From Reticulascus tulasneorum (taxonomy: Eukaryota; Ascomycota; Sordariomycetes; Glomerellales; Reticulascaceae): DNA of 64,000 bases. The stretch lies in assembly GCA_001557505.1 (NCBI GenBank), contig LSAX01000002.1, forward strand, positions 2,294,001 through 2,358,000, written 5' to 3'. The notes under the pieces are model-generated. The model did no database searches and had not been told where the DNA came from. It was given only the letters and a program-made list of their open reading frames with translations. Positions 56,677-64,000 of this stretch are shown here, piece by piece. How positions within the stretch are numbered: position 1 is the first letter of the stretch; the number at the start of each line of letters is the position of its first letter. The translations under genes and the position numbers were made by a program.

Positions 56677-59120
56677 CCGTACCATTCTTTGGCACTTTGT
56701 GGCTAGATAGCGCATCAAGCGGAGGATTTGGCGGCAAATCATCAGCATCACGGTGGCACACAGCAACACCCATTCACTAAGACACTCAGGAGACCGGCCG
56801 TCTTCAAATCATCTTTTTTTTCCCTTAAACTTTTACTTCCACTTTTTTGTTTCTTTTTCAAACCGCCGAGGTGGGGTTTCTTTATTTCTTTCTCGCTTGC
56901 TGGGGTTTTGTCACTTTCCATCTGTATTATCATATTCCGAGAGACTGCAACGCGGCGATGTCCACACCTGGCTCACCGGAGTCCGAAGGAAATCCAAAGG
57001 CGTTACGTACTCTGCTGGAATAGGCGCTACGGGGAGTGGGGACGCTGAACGGGGGGGGGCCACAGCTGTAATTTTTCGGTCACGCCCCAATGAGGATCAT
57101 TCGGGCATTAAACAAGGTTTCAGGTGTTGTCGGCGCATGGAGTCTCAGACGACTGCCGGGGGAATGAGAGGAGGGAAATGGAATGGTACCCACCACGTAT
57201 CAAGGTCACGTAATAGAGCAGAAACCCGAACCGGCTTTTTGGTCTTCGCGCGCATCCCCAGCTAATGCAAGTTCTCAATTCTTGTCTTAGCTTTTGTCTA
57301 CTGTCGCCATTATCATCCTTCATCGTAATATTCTTCCTAGGGTTTCCTTGTCCTCCTTGCCCTAATTATCGTCCCTGTGTAACCTCTCCAGGCTATTCCT
57401 ACAGAGTAGGAGAAGAAGGAACATTCGAACTCAAAGAACCCAAAGGATATCCCCAAGACCCAGAACGTGGCGCCCCTCCTCTCGCTGTGGCTTGGGGAGC
57501 CAAGGTGAGGGAAGGGCCCCCCCGGTATGACGCTCACCCCGCGAGCGAATCGGAGGATTGTCATCAGCAACGCTTCGGAGATTTAGAGCGGCAACCCTGC
57601 ACTGTATTGTTGGTCGTCCTCCCACCGCAGAGCAGCCATTGAACGTCACGACCCACCTGAAATCGCCCATTAATAGCCCTGCCCATACCGCTACTGGCAG
57701 GGGGTGAGGGGAGACCGCACTTATCACCAACGCCCCCCGAGGACCCTCACTGTCTTTGGCAATTTCTCCCCTTCTTAAAGGGACCACGACGGCCTGTCTG
57801 CTCCTCCCTGTGCACCCCCCTTCCCCTCGTGGCCCCCCCCCCCCCCCATCGGATTTCAAATAACTCTTCTAGAAACTCGTACGCATTTCTCTCGATCCGC
57901 TGGTTGAAACAGCAGATCTGCACATTGTATTCTGCCCAAACAACATTTCCCATGGAAACATCTCCGGATCTTTGAATACCCCAAACGGCCCGATCCAATG
58001 GTAGCCCTATCATCGAACGACCTGGCTTGCGGAGGGACCCCAATATGTGACCCGGATTATAGCTTCTGTTATGGATCAACCTCATTGGGGGGGCACGCGA
58101 AATGAGAGAGGCTTTGCTTCGTTCTCTTTTGGGACCTGTTGCTTTTCTATGCTTTGCCTCCGCTAGTAGAGTTCTTCTCTTCTTCACATCTCCCCCTCCG
58201 CGACCTCCCTCCTCATCCTCTTCACCCTCTTCATGTTCCCCCTCACATTGCCCTAGAAGCTCATATATGGGCATCTCAACGGCCTCCGCACCTCCAGAGG
58301 ATCAACCCCAACTTTTTGCCCCTCTCTCGCTGAGCCCATATCTTCCTAGCGCAACCCAGGTATCGACGGTGGATGAGTAACGGATAATCCGACTCTTACA
58401 AACGACCCAGAACCAGACGCCCGCATTGACCTCCCCAGGACCCCATCTTTTTCTTCGCTATGGTTGCAACGTCCTCTTCCTCAATCCAACTTCCGGCTTC
58501 TCAAGAACAACATTGTTTTCATCAGTCAAATCATCCCATGAGCTCACATTAGTTCGGCTCTGTTCTAGTTGTCCTCACTCCCTCTTCGTGCCAGCAAAAC
58601 AGACAAGGTCAAAGCTTCAATAAGTTCACCACAAAACCAACCGAGAAAGACCATATGGAAGCCCCCTTAGCCCACGGTGACAGAGCTAATTCCAAACAAA
58701 AATAAAAACGAATACCCAGGATGTCCCCGCCCAAACTTGCCGCCGCTCGTATCGTACACTTCACAAAATCAACAACGATGGCAAGCAGATGCCCGCTAAA
58801 TGGTCCGCGGGCGACTACCGCAAGACAACAGTCAAAACGCCCGAAGATGCCGTGCGATGCCCAAGTGTGATCATCAGCAAAAACACTATGTATATGATAG
58901 TAATGTAAAGGTGTTTGTACAGGTGGTATCTCATGGCGCTCGACTGCAAATCAATGATCCCAGGGTATGAGACCGATACAGTTACACAAGAGATGCTTTT
59001 AAAGATCTCTATACTCCAGACGACGATGAAACGCCGAAAAATAGTTCCCAACCGCCGAGTATTGGGGGAAAAGGGGCCACGTCTCTCGAAGAGACGTAGA
59101 CAGTGGTCGGTTTCTGGTTG
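56677..59120. other. Gene-free region with pyrimidine tracts
   Basis: This 2.4 kb region holds a T-rich pyrimidine tract (about 56812-56860), a run of 15 C (57833-57847), and several CT/TC-rich stretches between 58180 and 58300. Long frames there (for example 57747-58274 minus and 57265-57642 plus) are driven by these runs. The right end must contain the 3' UTR of the Zn2Cys6 gene. No gene is supported. Confidence 0.5.
57833..57847. repeat. Homopolymer run of 15 C
   Basis: Fifteen consecutive C are read on the plus strand. The run is a likely site of sequencing or replication slippage, so coding claims across it are unsafe. Confidence 0.9.
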
Positions 59121-61941
59121 TTATTGGGACCGGCGATGTTGTTCGGGCTTCTCGATTAGGCCGCCGATGTCAACACGGCCGGATCGATCATCCCTCTGCC
59201 AAGAAGATTCCGGGAGAGGGGCTCCTTGCTGCGGCTGGGCCCGGATAGGTGGGAGCTGGAAAGACTGTTGCTGTTGCTGCTGTGCTGGCCGGGTATTGGG
59301 CGGCAGTTCGCTGCGAGGGATCTGATACGACGATGCGCCAACGGGGTAATCCGGCCGACTAGGCGACGGAGCATACGACGGCATGCCGGGACTGATGCCG
59401 GGGCTCAATCCTGACATCATATGTGGTGGCGGTCCGGTTGGGGGCCGTGGTGCGAGTGGGCCGCCTTCCCCGAACCGTTGCCGCCCAGGCTCAAATGTTG
59501 CCGAAACCGGGGTATGCTGTGTAAATGCCTGTTGTTGTGGCGGAGGCGGAGGCTGGTATTGATATGGCATGTCCCGAGCGTGCTGCGGTGAGGGAGAGGG
59601 ATAAGGATATCTCGGGGCCACGCTCAGGAGTAGGACGATGAAATATATCGAGTCCCGTTTCGCCAAGCCCAACCGAACGGGATATGATCGCGGCTGTCCG
59701 TCAGTCCCGCCGAAGGCAAGGAAATCCTGCCGATCCAACTGGTATCGAGAAAGTTCTTCTCCCTCGAAGCCCAGCGATTGCAGCACCCTCTCCTGCTCCT
59801 GCTTGCCGAATATTGGCGGTAGATAAACCGGGTCTTTTCTCGATCGTTCGTCTTCCATTTGTCGCTGATGGACCTGGATTTTCTCCCTATCCGCTGGAAC
59901 CACGACGTCGAACAATTTCCGTCCTCTTGCGTTCGGATTCCCGATGGCATCGGTGAAAGCAGGCGATGCCCGTGCAATCTCCATTTCCATCGTCAAAAAT
60001 GCCACGGGCTCCGGGGCGCCGGTCGCTATTGACAATGGCGGCGCATAAACATTCGCATCGGCGGGAGATGCTCGCTCGAGAAATCTCGGCCCAGTTGGTT
60101 CGCTTTGTTGAGATTTTAGAACTCGATACGATTGACTACGTCGGAGTGGATCATCGTACCCTGATACCGGACCACCAGCAGAGTAAAGACTCAGTGGCCT
60201 CCTTGATGCAACATCTTGCGGGTGGGAATAGCTCGAAGGGCCATACCTTCCTTCCCTGTCATCTCTTAATCGCGGCCGTCCACGTTTCTTGTGTTGCACA
60301 TCGACGCATGCGTCTTCTTTTCCGTTGCTTAGACATCGCGAACACGGTCGTTGAGCTACTTCACACGTCAGCATTCGAGCTTCCAACATCCAGACACCAC
60401 AAATCACGCCTCGCATAGTCGCTCGAGCACTCGCTCTAGATGTGCTTATTTCAGATGATCGCAAGTCGCTTGAGCACTCCACTTGAGGCACTGCCTTGCA
60501 CAGGCACGACACCAAGGCATGTTAGTTGGCGCACTGGGATTACCCCACATCCCGACTCCATATCGACGGCGAATTCGTACGTCCGGTGATGGCCAAATTT
60601 CCCACTCATTTTTCTGGCGTTCTGCAATACGAAACTATTGCCTCGGAAAAGCAGCAGCGATGACCTCCGATTGTGCCTAAAATCCCGATCCCAGAGGCTG
60701 GTCCGACCGACGCTCGGCGGTGGTCGTACCCATCAGGCCCTCAGGCACCGGGCCGATGTGCCGTAAGGCGGGACAGAAACGAAATGATGGGTGGCCGATC
60801 AGCACTGAATGTTGTTACCCGCTCACAGATGGTTGGTCAACACTGGTGATGAGGAGGTCGCTAACATGGAGGGTCTCGCTTGATGCCCGCCAGCTATTCC
60901 ACTCCATGCACATATCGACCCGTTGCATACTGCAGATGCTTGTCCGGACTGACATCCCTCAGAATCGGTCTCAGGGCAAGGGGTAGGATCCCTGTGCTGT
61001 GTCGGTGTGTTACACGCTTCCACCACCCCTGGTTAATGCCGCGTCTAAACAACCCCGGAATCGGTTGACCGATAATGATGTCAATTATCCCAGATCATAG
61101 CCGCGTGCGTCCGTGTTGCAGTACCGTCCGTTGCAGCCAGGTTTTCCTCCTAATTATAGCCCACCAAGAGAAAAAGAAGGGGAAAAATAACAATAACGAG
61201 ATCGGGGTTCAAAAAGGAGAATAATTGGTTGCTACGTACCGTCGCATCTGAAGAAAATTAGAGTCTATCACACGAAACGTTTGCAAGCCCGTGAAGATGC
61301 TAATGCGGGGGAATGTCTTACCGAAGATGAGCTCGTTTACACGGCACACAGGCTGATGCCACATGGCCCTTTGTCTTTCTCTGAGATTTTGGCGACGTAT
61401 AAGGCGGATTCTCTGCCGTCGGCGGTGGAGCGGCGCCGGAATAGCCCTGAAGAGGTGGTGCGGGCCCTGGCATTTGCATGTACGGAGGTGGCCGCTGCTG
61501 CAAGGCTTGGTTCGCCAGTTGAGCGTAAGATCCTGGATTGCGCATCTGATCATCTGGTCGAGGGTAAGAGTAGATCATTCTCTCTTGAGGGTCCGGATGA
61601 TATGATCGCGATTGTGGTGTTGGTATAGGCGGGGGTGGTCCTCGAAAATCGCCCTGAGGTGTTGCTGTCGATCCTCCGCGATAGACATGTTGTGGGCTGG
61701 TAGTCTGATAGCTTCCTGGTGCCTGGCCTCGGTCACCGGCCTCTTGGTTTGCTTTGGGCGGAAGCGGAGGAGACCCTGACATGGGCGGAGAGGGGTATGC
61801 CCTGGCTCGAGCAGCAGTCTCGGACTCTGCTCTGGTATCTGCCCAAGTCAGGTCTAGAGCGAAGGGCGCCAGGTCTGATATACCTCGGCGTTGGCCGAGT
61901 GGTGTAGACGACGTATCCCGATCTTTCCTTATGGCTTGCAT
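59121..61941 (-). CDS. Zn2Cys6 transcription factor with PAS-like region, microexon gene
   Basis: This is a fungal GAL4-type regulator. Three exons on the minus strand: 61941-61322, an 8-nt microexon 61247-61240, and 60355-59121; together 620 residues counted from the ATG at 61941. Only this splicing restores the zinc cluster C198-x2-C201-x6-C208-x5-C214-x2-C217-x8-C226, followed by the basic HKKRGRPRLR stretch. Introns are 74 and 884 bp. The N-terminal part is Pro/Gln-rich and disordered. After the zinc cluster comes a PAS-like domain (about 300-440, including AFTDAIGNP, KLFDVVVPADREK and a DSIYFIVLLLSV strand), then a Pro/Gln-rich tail. Targets cannot be deduced; the PAS-like module recalls the gluconeogenesis regulators of the Ert1/AcuK-AcuM group, but that is inference. 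An upstream exon is possible, since the frame stays open for 15 codons before the ATG, back to an acceptor-like GTAG. Confidence 0.85.
60356..61239 (-). other. Unusually long intron (884 bp) within the zinc-cluster codons
   Basis: The donor is GTACGT (61239-61234) and the acceptor GTAG (60359-60356). All other introns placed in this window are 48-132 bp. The intron contains no recognised gene or repeat and no long conserved frame. Confidence 0.7.
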
Positions 61942-64000
61942 GGATGACGTGACTCTGCGAGGTTGAGTGACTGGGCCGAGAGCTCCCTACGTCTTCTTCC
62001 AGACGAACGGCCTGAGTCCCAGCTTGAAGAGGATTCCGGATGGCCCAAGAACACTGTCGACCTGTCGCAAGTGTTGTTGCCGGCAGTCAACATGCCCCGT
62101 TACGCACTGGTTCCTCGCAAAAGTGCTGTCTTTTTGCTCGGCGCCAGTTTCTCGGTGCTGATAGAGAGGATGCGGGTGGCCCAGTCGATCGCTTTCACCC
62201 CACCTTGTTCGAAAGCTTGACAAGAGCTGGGAAAAGCTTCCACGCAAACAGGGTGAAGATATCGCAAATGAGTGCACAAGTTCGTATGGTCGACCAGAAC
62301 GTGGTACGGCGATTCGTCCGATGGGACTCAGAGGAGCCCTGCCGAAGTAGAAGTAGGTCCGCGAGCTCTTAAGGTGTGCAAGTCGGTGCCAGGCGGTAAC
62401 GACCTTGAAGCGGCGGGTCTGTTGGTAGACCGGAATGGACAGGCGAGAGTGGCCAGCGGTGGGACAAGATGCTGCACTGTAATACTAGCACAATGGATCT
62501 TGGGGTTCCAGTGATACCGCATGCGGCGGTGTTCGTGGTTGTCGAAGCTGTTCGGACAACTGCAGGATGACCAGGACAGGACCTCACGTACGGGATTCGG
62601 CGATAGAGGAAGACAGAGGTGTCTCTTCTGGGGACCGATTCTGGCGACACTCCTTGTGTCTTTTTCTCGTCAGAGGGATGCTGGTCGGACTCGAAAGCTG
62701 GTGAAGAAATTCGAGGGACACTTGGAGGCTTTCTTGGAGGAGTTGGATCGGTGGCTCCCCGTGGGTTTTTGTGCGTCTTGGTTGTCTTGGGCTACTGGGG
62801 GGGGGCAATTGAGGTGTAGCTAGGGTGCTCCAGGGTCGACTTTTGTGAGGACAGGGCCTCAGGGAAGACCCCGGTCACGTCTTTAGAGTGGCTGCTAATC
62901 AAGGGTAGAGGGCTATGCCATCAAGATCCCCTGCCTCTCTCCATAACGAGAATTCTCCGCGTGTCTGTGCGGTGTGGTGTCCTGTATGAATGGTGGATGC
63001 TCAATGCTCCTGTGCGAGATTACTGGGAAATGCAAGAGCAATCTGCAATAAGACACTTGCTGGGGAAATCGGGGCGAGCTTTGTTGGGATCAAGCAACAC
63101 TGGGCGTTGTCCCAAATTTGATTTGGGGGGGATGTGAAGGGAGGGATGGTGGTTCAGGTGGGAGTGCCCGTGCAGGGAGAGGGAGGGGGTGGGCGTTGTC
63201 TCGAGTGTCGGAGCCGGTAGCAGATGGCGGAATGGCAGGTTGGCAGGATGGCAGCGGGGTTTAACAAAAAAAAAATACACAGCGAGAGAGATGTATGTAC
63301 ATGCGTCCATCTACAGGGAGCGAGGTTCGTCCTGTATGTGTGGAGGGTATGGTATGTAGGCCCGGAGAAAGGTGGTAGCTCACAAGAGGTATAGACAACC
63401 GAATAGACAGACAGGCACAGACAAACGCACCACACAGACAGCGGGGAGTGGAGAGGAAGGGAAATGACAAGCACATGCACTTCAAGCTGCGAGTGGTTTG
63501 GGGTGGGTGTGTGTGGTGTGTGAGAGCGTGTGTGTGTATGAGTATGTGGGTGTGTGGTGTGTGAGTATGGCTAAGAAGTACCCTCCATCCCCCCCTGTCC
63601 AGGAATACCGGCTACTTCGAGGTGAGCTAGGTATCTGGGCGGATTAGCATGGTATGCATGTAAGGCCAAGGCGTAGACCGGATGCTGGTAGGGTAGATCC
63701 AGTACGTCCGTAGTTGACGTTGCGTGCGTGGGTGCGTTCGTGCGTTCATGGGTGTGAGTGACATAAGACACAGAGAGCGAGCGAACGTGAGAGCTCGAGA
63801 GCGTGTATTACTTTTTGTACCTGGGCTGCATACACAGTATGGGATCGGGGGTGTGAGCCGATGGCAGAGTCGAAAAGAAGGTTGTGGGATGTGGAGAGAA
63901 GCGAGCAGAGGGATCGGCCTGAACTCGTGCAGGAGGTGGTTTGAGGTGGCTGTTGTTAGACGAGAAGCTTGCCAAATCGGAAGCGTCTGGGTGTTGCGAG
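61942..64000. promoter_or_regulatory. Upstream region of the Zn2Cys6 gene, GT-rich low complexity
   Basis: This gene-free 2.06 kb probably contains the promoter and long 5' leader of the regulator, and perhaps a 5' exon. A GT/TG-rich stretch lies at about 63500-63565, and GTGCGTGCG-type runs at about 63718-63760. A TA-poor, G-rich strand bias is obvious from 62800 to 63250. No open frame is convincing. Confidence 0.5.
63500..63565. repeat. GT-rich microsatellite
   Basis: Imperfect (GT)n/(TG)n units alternate with GGTGTG on the plus strand (for example GTGGGTGTGTGTGGTGTGTG). It is low-complexity DNA; no function is assigned. Confidence 0.8.

Noticed and set aside
57265..57642. 125-codon plus-strand frame with a hydrophobic start resembling a signal peptide
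   Set aside because: The hydrophobic start comes from a pyrimidine-rich tract; the remainder has no conserved features.
57747..58274. 175-codon minus-strand frame with an acidic start
   Set aside because: It crosses the 15-C run and depends on low-complexity sequence; no domain, and the frame is unsafe across the homopolymer.
1..64000. Search for tRNA genes, CRISPR-like arrays and complete transposons
   Set aside because: Read by eye only: no cloverleaf, no regularly spaced direct repeats, no transposase, reverse transcriptase or integrase motif was found. A dedicated tRNA and repeat scan would be decisive.

Overview
The window is nuclear DNA from a filamentous ascomycete (Pezizomycotina). 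Genes are mostly broken by 48-130 bp introns with GT(A/G)NG(T/C) donors, CTAAC/CTGAC-like branch sites and TAG/CAG acceptors. They lie on both strands without operons, and the recognisable proteins are fungal: Iml1, Lst4/FNIP-type, Syo1, Dbp10, Vcx1-type exchanger, GH128, and a Zn2Cys6 factor with a PAS-like region. The order within Pezizomycotina cannot be settled from the sequence alone. There is no sign of a prokaryotic mobile system, CRISPR array or virus. Exon structures below were worked out by hand from reading frame, splice signals and family motifs; start codons are the least certain part.

Layout. 1-2.4 kb: NBP35 (5' part of the gene only, minus strand) divergent from deoxyhypusine hydroxylase, then the Pol I subunit Rpa12. 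2.9-8.6 kb: the Scc2/Mis4 cohesin loader. 9.8-13.4 kb: a folliculin-interacting (Lst4/FNIP-like) protein. 13.4-19.3 kb: a 5.9 kb gene desert. 19.3-27.8 kb: a Zrc1-type zinc transporter divergent from IML1 (GATOR1/SEACIT). 30.3-32.3 kb: a Ca2+/H+ exchanger with a long leader containing two upstream ORFs. 32.8-38.9 kb: less conserved genes (a possible small membrane protein, a TMEM205-like protein, a zinc-ribbon protein, a secreted Cys-containing protein), followed by an AT-rich island. 40.4-54.4 kb: a dense block of GH128, DBP10, a J-protein (Spf31/DNAJC8 type), symportin Syo1, a Golgi-type glycosyltransferase, a DUF202 membrane protein and MLH1. 56.0-64.0 kb: one disordered orphan protein, and a Zn2Cys6 regulator whose zinc-cluster codons are split by an 8-nt microexon and an 884-bp intron.

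How the genes relate. Several serve ribosome production and translation (Rpa12, Dbp10, Syo1, deoxyhypusine hydroxylase). NBP35 and deoxyhypusine hydroxylase, both iron-dependent, share a 446 bp divergent promoter. Two Rag-GTPase regulators of TORC1 (Lst4/FNIP-like and Iml1) are within 9 kb of each other, separated only by the gene desert and the zinc transporter. The sequence-level oddities judged most worth following are the microexon plus giant intron in the Zn2Cys6 gene, a GC-AG intron and a stop-free 57-nt intron in MLH1, the ATGA overlap of an upstream ORF with the exchanger start codon, and the gene desert. I did not find a clear new multi-gene system.
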